In this document: in pieces, positions 1 through 7,970 of the stretch | Layout: every line of letters starts with the position of its first letter | How positions within the stretch are numbered: the first letter of the stretch is position 1 | Translations under genes and position numbers: made by a program | Assembly: GCA_035252155.1 (NCBI GenBank) | Contig: DATFDL010000340.1 | Span: 1-30,472, forward strand | Source: JAICLL01 sp035252155 | GTDB lineage: Bacteria > Planctomycetota > Planctomycetia > Pirellulales > JAICIG01 | Length of the DNA stretch: 30,472 nucleotides | Direction: 5' to 3' | The notes under the pieces: model-generated | Database searches by the model: none | Seen by the model: the letters and a program-made list of their open reading frames with translations, nothing else | Told to the model about the DNA's origin: nothing

Positions 1-90
1 GCCACGGAGGGCGTTCCCTACAGACCAAACAGGCGCTCGCTGGCTTAAACTGATGCCTACGGGGACTCGCTTCGCCGGCCCACCCTACAG
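1..90. repeat. Two dispersed intergenic repeat fragments
   Basis: Positions 1-26 (GCCACGGAGGGCGTTCCCTA and following bases) recur with a few differences at 7858-7884. Positions 61-87 (GGGACTCGC...CCCACCCTAC) match the right arm of the inverted repeat at 5872-5902. No gene was recognised in 1-158; the segment looks like spacer built from dispersed repeats. Confidence 0.6.
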
Positions 91-158
91 CCGGTCTTCA
101 ATGTGCGGTCTCTCACGCAGCGGCACCCCGGTGCGCTAGGATTCCCCTCAAAACGTAG

Positions 159-1238
159 TCAGTTGTTGGCGGCCTTCCCGCGGTTCAGGCAATCGATCAA
201 CTGGCGCAGGCGGCCCAGGTTGCGGCGGTTGAAGCGAAACACCAGCCGCGGCAGTTTTTCTAGGGCCCGTTCGTCTTGCTCTTCGGACAGCGGCCCGCGA
301 ACCTCGAATTTGCCGTCGTGCGCGATGTCGCCGAAATGTTCGTGAATCTGCGACAGCAGTTCTTCGCTTGGCGCGGTTTGCAATCGCAGCACCAGCTTGC
401 TGCGCACATACCGCATGCTGTGGTAGACGCGGAAGAACGACAAAATTTCGCCGACCGCGTCCTCGACGCGGTCGGTCAGTTTGTAGAGCGAAAGGTCTTC
501 GGGCGAGATCATGCCGCGGGCCAACAGCCGCCGCTCGACGAACTCTTGAAATGCCTGCCAAAAGTCGCCGCCCGGCTCGTCGAGAAACACGATCGGCACC
601 ATGTCGCGCTTTCCGGTCTGCAAGAGCGTGAGCACCTCCAGCCCTTCGTCGAGCGTGCCGAAACCGCCGGGCAGCAGGCACACCGCGTCGCACTCTTTGA
701 CGAACATCAGCTTGCGGGTGAAGAAGTATTTCATGTGCACCAGCTTGGTGTCGCCGGCGATGACGGGGTTGGCCGATTGCTCGAAGGGGAGCATGATATT
801 CAGGCCCATCGAATTTTCGCGGCCGGCGCCCAGATGCCCGGCTTCCATGATGCCGCTGGCCGCGCCGGTGACCACCAGCCAATGGGCCTCGGCCATCGCC
901 TTGCCGAAATCGACCGCCTGCTGAAAAGCTGGCTCGCTGGGACGCGTGCGGGCGGAGCCAAACACCGTGACTTTTCGCCGCGTGCGGTAGGGCGAAAAGA
1001 CCTTGAAGGCATAACGCAACTCGCGCAGAGTGCGACTGAGAATCTTCAGGTCGCCGCGGCTGGTCTTGTCGTGGGCCAGCTTGTCGGCCGATTCCTTGAT
1101 CAGGGCGATCAAGTCGCTCACCCGGTCGGGCGCCAGGCCCTGCATGAGCTTTGAAGCATCGCCGTTGGCGGCCAGCGGCGCCGCTTCGGCCTCAGAGAAA
1201 GAATCCGGATCGGTCAATTCAAGCCCCCGTTGGATCAT
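159..1238 (-). CDS. LOG family protein (TIGR00730-type Rossmann-fold nucleotide-binding protein)
   Basis: This is a LOG (lysine-decarboxylase-like) Rossmann-fold protein of about 359 residues. The family hallmark PGGFGTLDE lies near residues 190-198, with GSARTRP near 95-101, GAASGIMEAG near 125-134 and the TRK pair of the active site near 174-176. LOG proteins hydrolyse cytokinin-like nucleoside 5'-monophosphates to base and ribose phosphate; many bacterial members act on AMP-like nucleotides, so the true substrate here is open. It is longer than minimal LOG proteins (about 190 residues), with a roughly 85-residue helical N-terminal extension and a C-terminal extension of about 100 residues. 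The ATG at 1238 was chosen over TTG 1250 and GTG 1241. It is divergent from the PhyH gene across a hairpin-containing spacer. Family call is strong, substrate unknown. Confidence 0.9.
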   Translation of the reverse strand: MIQRGLELTDPDSFSEAEAAPLAANGDASKLMQGLAPDRVSDLIALIKESADKLAHDKTSRGDLKILSRTLRELRYAFKVFSPYRTRRKVTVFGSARTRPSEPAFQQAVDFGKAMAEAHWLVVTGAASGIMEAGHLGAGRENSMGLNIMLPFEQSANPVIAGDTKLVHMKYFFTRKLMFVKECDAVCLLPGGFGTLDEGLEVLTLLQTGKRDMVPIVFLDEPGGDFWQAFQEFVERRLLARGMISPEDLSLYKLTDRVEDAVGEILSFFRVYHSMRYVRSKLVLRLQTAPSEELLSQIHEHFGDIAHDGKFEVRGPLSEEQDERALEKLPRLVFRFNRRNLGRLRQLIDCLNRGKAANN

Positions 1239-1255
1239 CACGCCGCCCAACGTCG

Positions 1256-1298
1256 CCTTTCACTCCGTGAAAGGGCGTGCTTTCGCTCCAGCGAAAGC
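1256..1298. repeat. Tandem perfect hairpins between divergent genes
   Basis: Two perfect stem-loops lie back to back: CCTTTCAC-TCC-GTGAAAGG (1256-1274) and GCTTTCGC-TCCA-GCGAAAGC (1279-1298). They sit just upstream of the LOG start and could be a dispersed repeat or an operator; neither has a T-run of terminator type. Confidence 0.6.
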
Positions 1299-1373
1299 CG
1301 ACGATGGCGCAAAGCTACTCTTATTCTACCTCGAATCGGGGCCGCCATCATAGAGGCCGGCCGCCGGGGATGG

Positions 1374-1379
1374 TAGACT
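1374..1379 (+). promoter_or_regulatory. Candidate -10 box of a leaderless PhyH transcript
   Basis: TAGACT ends six bases before the ATG at 1386, and no Shine-Dalgarno site precedes that ATG. The same spacing occurs at 12768-12773 and 26251-26256. No convincing -35 box is visible. Confidence 0.3.
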
Positions 1380-1385
1380 GACCCC

Positions 1386-2150
1386 ATGCCCGACCATCTT
1401 TTTTCGGCCGCCGAACGTGCGGCCTACGACCGCGACGGCTTTTTCTTGGTCCGATCGCTCTTCGACGCCGACGAAACGTCGCGCCTGCTCGACTACGCCA
1501 GGCACGATGAAAACCTGTTGGCCAGCGCCTATGGTCGCAAAGACTCGACCGGCCGCGAAACGCGACTGGCCCTGTGGAATCAGCCCGGCGAAGACCTGTA
1601 TGGCATGTTCTCACGCTCGCCGCGGATTGTCGATCGGATGGAGCAGCTTCTGGGCGGCGAGGTCTATCATTATCACACCAAGATGATGCTCAAAGAGCCC
1701 TATGTGGGCGGGGCCTGGGAATGGCACCAGGACTACGGCTATTGGTACAACAACGGCTGTCTCTATCCGCTTTTGGCCAGTTGCCTGATCGCCGTCGATC
1801 GGGCGACCAAGGAAAATGGCTGCTTGCAGGTGCTGGCCGGCTCTCATCTGATGGGACGCATCGACCACGGCAAGTCAGGCGACCAGACCGGGGCCGATCT
1901 GGAACGGGTCGAAGCGGCCTTGGAGCGGCTGGAGTTGAAGTACATCGAAGCCGAGCCGGGCGATGCGCTCTTCTTTCACTGCAACCTGCTGCACCGATCC
2001 GATCAGAACCGCTCACCGCATCCCCGCTGGTCGTTGATCTGCTGTTACAACGCCGCCCGCAACGATCCTTACAAAGAATCGCGCCATCCGCGTTACACGC
2101 CGCTGGTCAAGGCGCCCGATTCGGCCATCCACGACTGGCGCCCTTCGTAG
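1386..2150 (+). CDS. Phytanoyl-CoA dioxygenase (PhyH) family protein
   Basis: A 254-residue Fe(II)/2-oxoglutarate-dependent oxygenase of the PhyH family, a normal length for bacterial members. The double-stranded beta-helix metal ligands are visible: H114-x-D116 in WEWHQDYGYWY and the distal His203 in LLHRSDQNRS, with Arg209 placed to bind 2-oxoglutarate. The N-terminal segment FSAAERAAYDRDGFFLVRSLF is typical of the family. These enzymes hydroxylate small molecules or lipids with 2-oxoglutarate and oxygen as co-substrates; the substrate cannot be read from sequence. No signal peptide is present, so it is likely cytoplasmic. It stands alone, divergent from the LOG gene. The start is supported by the usual N-terminal motif position, although the upstream region lacks a clear ribosome site. 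Confidence 0.92.
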   Translation: MPDHLFSAAERAAYDRDGFFLVRSLFDADETSRLLDYARHDENLLASAYGRKDSTGRETRLALWNQPGEDLYGMFSRSPRIVDRMEQLLGGEVYHYHTKMMLKEPYVGGAWEWHQDYGYWYNNGCLYPLLASCLIAVDRATKENGCLQVLAGSHLMGRIDHGKSGDQTGADLERVEAALERLELKYIEAEPGDALFFHCNLLHRSDQNRSPHPRWSLICCYNAARNDPYKESRHPRYTPLVKAPDSAIHDWRPS

Positions 2151-2184
2151 CACGGACTTCATTCCGTTCCTGCCGCTGGCGCGG

Positions 2185-2190
2185 TAGAAT
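2185..2190 (+). promoter_or_regulatory. Candidate -10 box for the 2217/2583 gene pair
   Basis: TAGAAT lies 26 bases before the ATG at 2217. The element 17 bases upstream (TTCCGT, 2162-2167) is a poor -35 box and belongs to an ATTCCGT-type repeat, so this is tentative. Confidence 0.3.
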
Positions 2191-2216
2191 AGCCGGAGTG
2201 TTGCCCCGAGGTGTCT

Positions 2217-2546
2217 ATGGAAAACCATCAACTCGTTGTTGAAGAGGTGACGGATCCGGCGGAGATTGAACGCAGCCGTGCGGTCTTTGCACGACTAAAA
2301 CTCAACTCCGACTGGTTACAGTCGCATTGGCCCGATCTCCTTCCGGCTGCCAAGGGCAAATACGTGGCGGTGGCTGGTCAAGAAGCGTTTATTGCCGATA
2401 CTCCCGAGGCGGCGTGGCGATGGGCTGAAGAGGCTCATCCGGATGACAATGGGGCGCTCGTGCAATTTGTCCCGCCCTTCGACGGGCCTCGAATTCCGAC
2501 ATGCTGGATCGTTGCTGGTCCGTCGGACAAAAGATCGCAAGGCTAA
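2217..2546 (+). CDS. Small DUF5678-like protein
   Basis: A soluble protein of about 109 residues. The segment LPAAKGKYVAVAGQEAFIADTPEAAWRWAEE followed by a hydrophobic strand (ALVQFVPP) resembles the DUF5678 pattern of GK(Y/W)VAV, a short turn, a helix and a closing VP-ending strand. Function of this family is unknown to me. ATG 2217 is preferred over GTG 2211 because GAGG at 2208-2211 is a usable ribosome site only for the ATG. The next gene starts 36 bases after its stop with its own strong ribosome site, so the two are probably co-transcribed. The family match is from memory and moderate. Confidence 0.65.
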   Translation: MENHQLVVEEVTDPAEIERSRAVFARLKLNSDWLQSHWPDLLPAAKGKYVAVAGQEAFIADTPEAAWRWAEEAHPDDNGALVQFVPPFDGPRIPTCWIVAGPSDKRSQG

Positions 2547-2582
2547 CGCGCTCGCAATGGAGCGATCACGGAGGCTGATGCT

Positions 2583-2816
2583 ATGCAACGTGCGAAGGCT
2601 CTCCTTCTGACATCGGTGATTGTACTTTGGCTGTCAATTTGCCTTGTGCCCGTGTGCCTCGGTATTCGGAGCCTCTCGATCTTCGAGCGCGACAATGGCC
2701 TTCTCGCTGCGGTTCCCAGATGGCTTCGTTGGTCGATTGCCGTCTCCACAATACTGACGGCAGGGGCCGCGGTTGCTCTCGTCGTGCCGAGACGCACCAA
2801 AGCCGGCCGGAGATAA
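2583..2816 (+). CDS. Small two-helix membrane protein, unknown function
   Basis: A 77-residue protein with two hydrophobic stretches, about residues 7-29 (LLLTSVIVLWLSICLVPVCL) and 49-68 (RWSIAVSTILTAGAAVALVV), joined by a short polar loop and ending in a basic tail (RRTKAGRR). It therefore looks like an inner-membrane hairpin. GGAGG at 2570-2574 lies eight bases before the ATG and is a clear ribosome site, which argues that this small frame is real. It follows the DUF5678-like gene closely and probably shares its transcript. I do not recognise the family. Confidence 0.6.
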   Translation: MQRAKALLLTSVIVLWLSICLVPVCLGIRSLSIFERDNGLLAAVPRWLRWSIAVSTILTAGAAVALVVPRRTKAGRR

Positions 2817-2958
2817 ATCAGCCGGCACCGCGTCCGCGCTCAGTTGCACTTATCGTGGTGCAGAGATGTGTTTGCCTAGGCATGGCCGGGCAACTGAATC
2901 TTTGCTAGCTTCCGGTGAACACGTTTCGTGGTATGTTGAGTCGTCCAGGAAATCGGCT

Positions 2959-3963
2959 ATGAGCGTTACCAAGTCATTTCGCTGCTATCTAGTAACCAAG
3001 ACCGACGACGGCACGTTTCGCGGCGAGATTACCGAACGGACCATTGACGATTTGCCACCAGGCGAGGTGCTCGTCCGCGTGGCCTATTCGTCGCTCAATT
3101 ACAAAGACGCGCTTTCGGCCACCGGCCATCCGGGCGTGACGCGAAAATTCCCGCACGTGCCCGGCATCGATGCGGCCGGCACGGTGGCCGAAAGCCGCTC
3201 GCCCAATTGGCGGCCCGGCGACGAAGTGATCGTCACCAGTTACGACCTGGGGCAAAACACCTGGGGCGGCTACGGCCAGTACATTCGCGTGCCGGCGGGC
3301 TGGATCGTGCGCAGGCCGCCGGGCCTATCGCTGCGCGAGAGCATGATTTTAGGCACGGCCGGTTTCACCGCCGGATTGAGCCTAACGGCACTCAGTGAGC
3401 ACGGCGTCTCGCCCGATGGCGGCGAAGTGCTGGTGACGGGCGCCTCGGGTGGCGTGGGCAGCATCGCCGTGGCGCTGTTGGCCAAAGCTGGCTATCGGGC
3501 GGTCGCCTCGACCGGCAAGCCCGCCGCGCATGAGTTGCTGACGCGGCTGGGCGCGAGTCGCGTCGTCGGCCGCGAGGAGGCCGACGACGCCTCGGCAAAG
3601 CCCATGCTGGCCGAGCGCTGGGCGGGGGCGATCGACACAGTAGGCGGCCGCACGTTGGCCACCGTAGTTCGCTCGTTGCGGCGGGGCGGCGCGGTGGCCG
3701 CCTGCGGCCTGGTGGGCGGGACTGATCTGGCGTTGACGGTTTATCCGTTCATCTTGCGCGGCGCGCGGTTGATCGGCATCGACTCGGCCGAGTGCCCCCA
3801 CGATCGACGAGTCGCGGTGTGGCAACGGCTGGCCGATGAATGGAAACTCGAAAAGCTCGACGAACTGGCCACCGAGGTCACACTAGCTGAACTTGGGCCA
3901 CATATTGAAAAAATCCTCCAGGGTCAAACGATCGGCAGGGTGCTGGTGTCGCTGGCGTCGTAG
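2959..3963 (+). CDS. YhdH/YhfP family quinone oxidoreductase (acrylyl-CoA reductase type)
   Basis: A zinc-independent medium-chain dehydrogenase/reductase of 334 residues, the usual size for the YhdH/AcuI family. The family motif SSLNYKDAL is at about residues 44-52, FPHVPGIDAAGTV at 65-76, and the NADPH-binding loop TGASGGVGSIAV at 160-171. Members reduce acrylyl-CoA to propionyl-CoA or act on related electrophilic alkenes with NADPH. The frame is open further upstream to 2773, but that extension would overlap the preceding membrane-protein gene, and ATG 2959 places the conserved N-terminus as in homologues. No operon partner is evident; palindromic repeats follow the stop. Confidence 0.9.
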   Translation: MSVTKSFRCYLVTKTDDGTFRGEITERTIDDLPPGEVLVRVAYSSLNYKDALSATGHPGVTRKFPHVPGIDAAGTVAESRSPNWRPGDEVIVTSYDLGQNTWGGYGQYIRVPAGWIVRRPPGLSLRESMILGTAGFTAGLSLTALSEHGVSPDGGEVLVTGASGGVGSIAVALLAKAGYRAVASTGKPAAHELLTRLGASRVVGREEADDASAKPMLAERWAGAIDTVGGRTLATVVRSLRRGGAVAACGLVGGTDLALTVYPFILRGARLIGIDSAECPHDRRVAVWQRLADEWKLEKLDELATEVTLAELGPHIEKILQGQTIGRVLVSLAS

Positions 3964-4046
3964 AACGGAATTCATTCCGTTTCCTGCTTCTCAAAAGACA
4001 AGCACGTTCCGTGAATGACGCGGTAACGAACGGAATAAATTCCGTT
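3964..4046. repeat. Two ACGGAAT/ATTCCGT palindromes
   Basis: AACGGAATTCATTCCGTT at 3964-3981 and AACGGAATAAATTCCGTT at 4029-4046 are near-perfect hairpins in the 93-base spacer between the reductase and archease genes. Related copies occur around 2152-2170 and at 19622-19639, marking a dispersed family. They may act as weak terminators but lack T-runs. Confidence 0.7.
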
Positions 4047-4056
4047 CCACGACGCC

Positions 4057-4467
4057 ATGTATGAAACCTTCGAACACACCGCCGACTTGGGGCTACGGGT
4101 GCGGGCGTCCGACTTGGAGAACCTCTTCATCGACGCCGCCCGCGGGCTGACTTCGATGGTTGTGGCGAACATCGATCAGGTGCGGCGCGTCCGGCAGGTC
4201 ACCCTCGAGGTGCCAGGCACGCGGCACGACGAACTCTTGTTCGATTGGCTCACCGAAATCCTCTACGCGTTCGAGTCGCAGCGACTCTTGCTCAGCGAGT
4301 TTCAGGTTCGGCTTGGCGATTCGGGTTTGTCGGCAATCGCCGAAGGCGAACGAGTCGACGAATCGCGCCATCAATTGGAGCACGAAGTCAAGGCGATCAC
4401 CTATCACGGACTGCGCGTCGACCAAACGCCCGACGGCTGGCTGGCCGAAGTGATTGTCGACATCTAA
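4057..4467 (+). CDS. Archease
   Basis: A 136-residue protein matching archease along its whole length: EHTADLGLRVRA at residues 6-17, LFIDAARGLTSMV at 23-35, the LLFDWLTEILYAFE stretch, and the acidic C-terminus WLAEVIVDI. Archease is the small metal-binding activator that lets the RNA ligase RtcB form its guanylylated intermediate repeatedly during RNA repair. No rtcB is seen in this window, although the two are often neighbours. It lies between a reductase and a peptidase with no visible functional link. Confidence 0.9.
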   Translation: MYETFEHTADLGLRVRASDLENLFIDAARGLTSMVVANIDQVRRVRQVTLEVPGTRHDELLFDWLTEILYAFESQRLLLSEFQVRLGDSGLSAIAEGERVDESRHQLEHEVKAITYHGLRVDQTPDGWLAEVIVDI

Positions 4468-4574
4468 TGCCGGCATTGGACGCGATCGTCCACGAACGCT
4501 AAAAATGCACTAGTTTGCCACGCGTAGCCGAAACAGCCGGGGCATCGCCAAGGCTCTGCCCCAGCCACCAGCCC

Positions 4575-4602
4575 TGACCTCCGACCTCTGACCTCCGGCC
4601 CC
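4575..4602 (+). repeat. Heptanucleotide tandem array (TGACCTC units)
   Basis: Four 7-base units in register: TGACCTC, CGACCTC, TGACCTC, CGGCCCC. The array ends four bases before the ATG of the M20 peptidase and occupies the place where a ribosome site would be. It is one of three different heptad arrays in the window. Confidence 0.75.
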
Positions 4603-4606
4603 TCGC

Positions 4607-5797
4607 ATGCTCGATCTTGTTCAAACTCTCAGCGACCTGGTGGCCATTCCCAGCGTCAATCCCATGGGCCGTCCGCTGGACGGGCCGGAGTTTTACGAAG
4701 AGCGCGTCACCGATTATCTTCAGCGGCTGTTCGAGCGATTGGGTTTGCCCTGGCAACGGCAACCTGTCGAGCCGCGGCGTGAGAATATCATCGCTCGACT
4801 CGACGGCGACGTGTCGGCGGCAGATGGCGGGCAGGTAATTCTGCTCGAAGCGCATCAAGACACGGTGCCGGTCGACGGCATGACCATCGAACCGTGGACG
4901 CCACAGGTTCGCGAGGGGCGGCTCTATGGCCGCGGGGCCTGCGACATCAAGGGTGGCATGACCGCGATGCTCGGGGCCGTGGCCCGTCTGGCCCAAGAAC
5001 GGCCGACCGGCCGGCCCACCGTCATCATGGCCTGCACCGTCAACGAAGAATACGGCTATAGCGGCGCCAGTGAATTGCACAAGCTTTGGGCGCCGGGAGC
5101 AAGGTCGGTGGTGCCGCGAAAGCCCGACGCGGCGATTGTGGCGGAGCCCACCGATCTGCAGGTGGTTGTCGCACACAAGGGCGCGGTGCGCTGGCGGTGC
5201 CGCACGCACGGCCGGGCAGCCCATAGCTCGCAGCCCGAACGCGGCGACAACGCCGTCTATAAAATGGCCCGTGTGCTGGCCGCTTTGGAAATGTTTGCCG
5301 CACAGGTCGGCGAGGCCGTGCCGGCCCATCGGCTCTGCGGCCGCGCCACGCTCAGCGTCGGCACCATCCAAGGCGGGTTAAGCGTCAACACGGTGCCCGA
5401 CGTCTGCACGATCGAAATCGATCGCCGCTTGCTGCCGGGCGAAGATGCGATGGACGCCTACCACACCGTCGTTGAATATGTCCGCGGGCGGCTTGGTAAC
5501 GACCCTGCCGTCGAGCACGAGCCGCCCTACCTTCGCGGCACGACGCTCGCCGACCACGACAATGGCCCGCTGGCCGACCGCCTGGCGGGCGTGGTGCGCC
5601 GGGTGTTGGGCCGCGGCGAAAAGATTGGTGTGTCGTACGGCACGAATGCTTCGCGGATTGCGCCGACCGGCGTTTCAACGGTCGTTTTTGGTCCCGGCTC
5701 GATCGATCAGGCCCACACCGCCGACGAATGGCTTTCGCTCGACGAGTTGGCCAAGGCGAGCGATGTGCTGTACGAGTTCGTGAAGGCGGGGCTGTAG
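4607..5797 (+). CDS. M20 family metallopeptidase (ArgE/DapE-like)
   Basis: A 396-residue di-zinc amidohydrolase/peptidase. Visible ligands: H83 and the second-sphere D85 in EAHQDTVPVD, bridging D113 in GRGACDIKGG, the general base/metal pair E147-E148 in TVNEEYG, E180 in VAEPTDL, and the final His370 in AHTADEW. The lid (dimerisation) domain with H206 (RAAHSSQP) lies between. The family includes acetylornithine deacetylase and succinyl-diaminopimelate desuccinylase; exact substrate cannot be assigned and no amino-acid biosynthesis genes adjoin it. No signal peptide, so cytoplasmic. The ATG 4607 is the natural family start even though the preceding bases are a heptad array rather than a ribosome site. 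Confidence 0.9.
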   Translation: MLDLVQTLSDLVAIPSVNPMGRPLDGPEFYEERVTDYLQRLFERLGLPWQRQPVEPRRENIIARLDGDVSAADGGQVILLEAHQDTVPVDGMTIEPWTPQVREGRLYGRGACDIKGGMTAMLGAVARLAQERPTGRPTVIMACTVNEEYGYSGASELHKLWAPGARSVVPRKPDAAIVAEPTDLQVVVAHKGAVRWRCRTHGRAAHSSQPERGDNAVYKMARVLAALEMFAAQVGEAVPAHRLCGRATLSVGTIQGGLSVNTVPDVCTIEIDRRLLPGEDAMDAYHTVVEYVRGRLGNDPAVEHEPPYLRGTTLADHDNGPLADRLAGVVRRVLGRGEKIGVSYGTNASRIAPTGVSTVVFGPGSIDQAHTADEWLSLDELAKASDVLYEFVKAGL

Positions 5798-5800
5798 ATC

Positions 5801-5902
5801 GTAGGGTGGGCCGAGCGAAACGAGTCCCACCATTTGGCCGGATTGCTGCCGTTGTTTCGCGTCCGAGGAAAGGTGGGACTCGTTTCACTCGTCCCACCCT
5901 AC
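5801..5902. repeat. Inverted repeat between convergent genes (GTAGGGTGGG family)
   Basis: Two 31-base arms (5801-5831 and 5872-5902) pair with two mismatches around a 40-base centre; the outer ends read GTAGGGTGGG and CCCACCCTAC. It lies between the convergent peptidase and desaturase genes and may serve as a two-way terminator. A related half-copy is at 61-87. Confidence 0.85.
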
Positions 5903-5918
5903 GCATGCGGTGCCATCG

Positions 5919-7226
5919 CTACGATGCCTGGGCCAGCTCCGTTGGCTGAAGCGTCTCGGCCGCCGGTTCGCAAGTAGGAATCTCCATGCAGTCGAGCGCG
6001 CTGAGCTTGCCCAAACGCGGACGCAGCACTCCGTGGCATTCGACCACATGCCGCGCATACTCCTCGTTGTTCTCCACCAGCAGCCGGTGCAAGCGCCGCA
6101 GGTTGTAGTGCGGCACGGCCGGATAAAGATGGTGCGTCAGGTGTGCGTCTTGGCCGTAGATGAACATGGCCCAGGTGGCCAGCCGCCCGGCAAAGATGAC
6201 GCGGCTGTTGGTCAGCTTGCCATCGTCGGCGTTGGCGTGCTGATACAAGTCACGCAAAAGCATGTAATACGGGAAACTCGTCAAGAGCGGCGTCACCCAC
6301 AGCAGCCAGAAGTAGACGCCCCATTCATGTCCAGTGTTGTAGCGGGCGACCGCCAAGCTGACTTCCAACAGCGTAATCCAAGTCAGCCGCAGCAGGCTGG
6401 ACACCTTGCTCGAATAGACCGGCCGGAAGTCCGACTGAAAATACCAATCGTCGGGCAGCGAAAATATCACGGCACTGGCCCCGCCCAGCAGCAACACCGG
6501 CGCGACGGCCAGTTGCCAGGCATTGCCGTAGTAGCTCAGCAGCCCCATCACCGTGACCATGATCCCCAAATAGACCAATCCCAGCAGACAGGTGATGCGG
6601 AACCCGCGAATTCGGCCGGGCAGATGGCGCGGCAGGCTTTTCTGATACGGGTTGACGCAGTTACCGAATGAGGTGGTATAGATATTGTCCCAGACGTACC
6701 GCAGCAGCCGCGGCGGCCAAAAAATGCGATAGAGAAACTGCCGCATGAATTCGCCGCGCGTCATGGGAAACCGGTCCATCATCCGGGTCTTGCCCATGTT
6801 CAGCAGTTCGGGGTCGCGCTCCCAATCGTTGGTGTACTCGTGGTGCCCCAGGTGCATCAGCCGGTACTGGGCCGTCGTCGAAAAGATAGGAAACATGCAG
6901 AACCAGTCGGAAACCAGCTCATTCCAGAAGCGGTTCTTGAGCAGGATCCAGTGGGCGCCCTCGTGCCCTAGCCCGGCGAATCGGTGCTGAACCGCGCCTA
7001 CCAGCAAGATTCCCAGGGCGACGACCGGCACGTTCCAAGCCCATGCCAGACCCCAACTTCCGCGCATCTCGCAAAAGGTGACCGTCGAGCCGATGACCGC
7101 CACCAGCGTCAGCCAGTCGAGTGCCAGGTAGCCCAGGTTGCGATAGTTGTCCAGGTAGCGCAGGGGATGAATCAGGGCGTTGAGCTCCCGGCTGTTCAAC
7201 GTTCTTCCCAACTGTTTGACACGCAT
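5919..7226 (-). CDS. Membrane fatty acid desaturase
   Basis: An integral-membrane di-iron desaturase of about 435 residues. The three histidine boxes are present: GHEGAH (near residues 87-92), HLGHHEY (125-131) and DAHLTHHLYPAVPHYN (360-375), with several hydrophobic spans between them (for example the WAWNVPVVALGILLVGAV and LLGLVYLGIMVTVMGLL stretches). Such enzymes insert double bonds into acyl chains or hydroxylate/oxidise carotenoid-like lipids in the cytoplasmic membrane. The H-x3-H, H-x2-HH, H-x2-HH spacing fits the FA_desaturase family (PF00487), and the HHLYP context is that of acyl-lipid desaturases. ATG 7226 is preferred; the open frame reaches a TTG at 7250. It is monocistronic. 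Confidence 0.92.
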   Translation of the reverse strand: MRVKQLGRTLNSRELNALIHPLRYLDNYRNLGYLALDWLTLVAVIGSTVTFCEMRGSWGLAWAWNVPVVALGILLVGAVQHRFAGLGHEGAHWILLKNRFWNELVSDWFCMFPIFSTTAQYRLMHLGHHEYTNDWERDPELLNMGKTRMMDRFPMTRGEFMRQFLYRIFWPPRLLRYVWDNIYTTSFGNCVNPYQKSLPRHLPGRIRGFRITCLLGLVYLGIMVTVMGLLSYYGNAWQLAVAPVLLLGGASAVIFSLPDDWYFQSDFRPVYSSKVSSLLRLTWITLLEVSLAVARYNTGHEWGVYFWLLWVTPLLTSFPYYMLLRDLYQHANADDGKLTNSRVIFAGRLATWAMFIYGQDAHLTHHLYPAVPHYNLRRLHRLLVENNEEYARHVVECHGVLRPRLGKLSALDCMEIPTCEPAAETLQPTELAQAS

Positions 7227-7358
7227 CGGCAATCTACCCAAAGACAACAACCCGTCGGCAAGCTGCTGTTTATCTTAATAAACTCTGGTCAGCTTGCCTA
7301 GATTTACAACCGGCAGCGTTCCCCTGGCGGCTCGCGTGGCCGTTTTGGGTCCAGGGGA

Positions 7359-7453
7359 GGGTTCAGGGTTCAGGACTGTCGTTGTGCGGCCCCAGGCCGG
7401 CATCGACGGGCAAGGGAAGCACAAAAATGCTGAACCCTGAACCCTGAACCCTC
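7359..7453. repeat. Inverted GGGTTCA/TGAACCC heptad element, copy 1
   Basis: Two GGGTTCA units (7359-7372) face three TGAACCC units (7431-7451) across a 58-base centre. The right arm with its flank (CACAAAAATGCTGAACCC...) is shared base for base over about 25 positions with the copy at 17979-18003. The 7227-7491 spacer otherwise shows nothing gene-like. Confidence 0.8.
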
Positions 7454-7491
7454 TCCCACTTATCGACGAACTCTACCCACTTCCGCCTACC

Positions 7492-7818
7492 CTAGAACGT
7501 ATCCAAGATAAACTGATGCCCGTAGTGATACCGGCGGTTCTGCGGGTAATAGTTGTGCCAATTGCGGTTATAGACCGGAATTCGCATTTCGGGCGGATAC
7601 CGGTAGTAGAGGCTCTCGGAGCTGCGGTAATAGTCGGCGCTCCAGAAGTTCTGTGGGTAAAAGACATAGGGATAGTGGTAAAATCGCTGCCAATCTTGGG
7701 TGTTGTAGCTGTGGCCCCATTGACGGCCGAAGGCCTGTTGGGCGCGAGCTTCTGAGGCCGACGAGGCCGCCCAGATGCTCGCCGCGCAGCACAACGCCAG
7801 CACAACGCGGCGTGTCAT
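7492..7818 (-). CDS. Small Tyr/Asn/Arg-rich secreted protein
   Basis: A 108-residue protein with a classical signal peptide (MTRRVVLALCCAASIWAASS, cleavage likely after the ARA near residues 24-26). The mature part is very rich in Tyr, Trp, Phe, Arg and Asn, with stretches such as FYHYPYVFYPQNFW and YYRYPPEMRIPVYNRNWHNYYP. I recall near-identical small exported proteins as widespread in planctomycetes, sometimes carrying an unfounded calmodulin-binding label; a structural or cell-surface role is only a guess. It is flanked by repeat elements on both sides and appears monocistronic. Confidence 0.75.
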   Translation of the reverse strand: MTRRVVLALCCAASIWAASSASEARAQQAFGRQWGHSYNTQDWQRFYHYPYVFYPQNFWSADYYRSSESLYYRYPPEMRIPVYNRNWHNYYPQNRRYHYGHQFILDTF

Positions 7819-7857
7819 AGTTCCCCCCTAGAGCTCAGTTCAAGCGCGAGATGGTAC

Positions 7858-7884
7858 GCCACGCAGGGCGTTCCCCAAAGACCG
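7858..7884. repeat. Copy of the GCCACG-AGGGCGTTCCC dispersed repeat
   Basis: This segment reads GCCACGCAGGGCGTTCCCCA and matches positions 1-26 with a few changes. It sits upstream of the Tyr-rich protein gene. Confidence 0.5.
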
Positions 7885-7970
7885 TGATCGGCAGCGGGCA
7901 GGCCGGCGCTGCAAGAATATCCGGCATCCGCGTTATATTCCGCAAATTAGCTAGCCCCGCAAAATAGGAG

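Noticed and set aside
148..1154. Large overlapping frames opposite and alongside the LOG gene
   Set aside because: Arg/His/Ala-rich translations typical of GC-rich shadow frames; the LOG frame carries PGGFGTLDE.
2773..2958. N-terminal extension of the YhdH-like reductase
   Set aside because: The 62 extra residues overlap the membrane-protein gene and do not resemble the family N-terminus.
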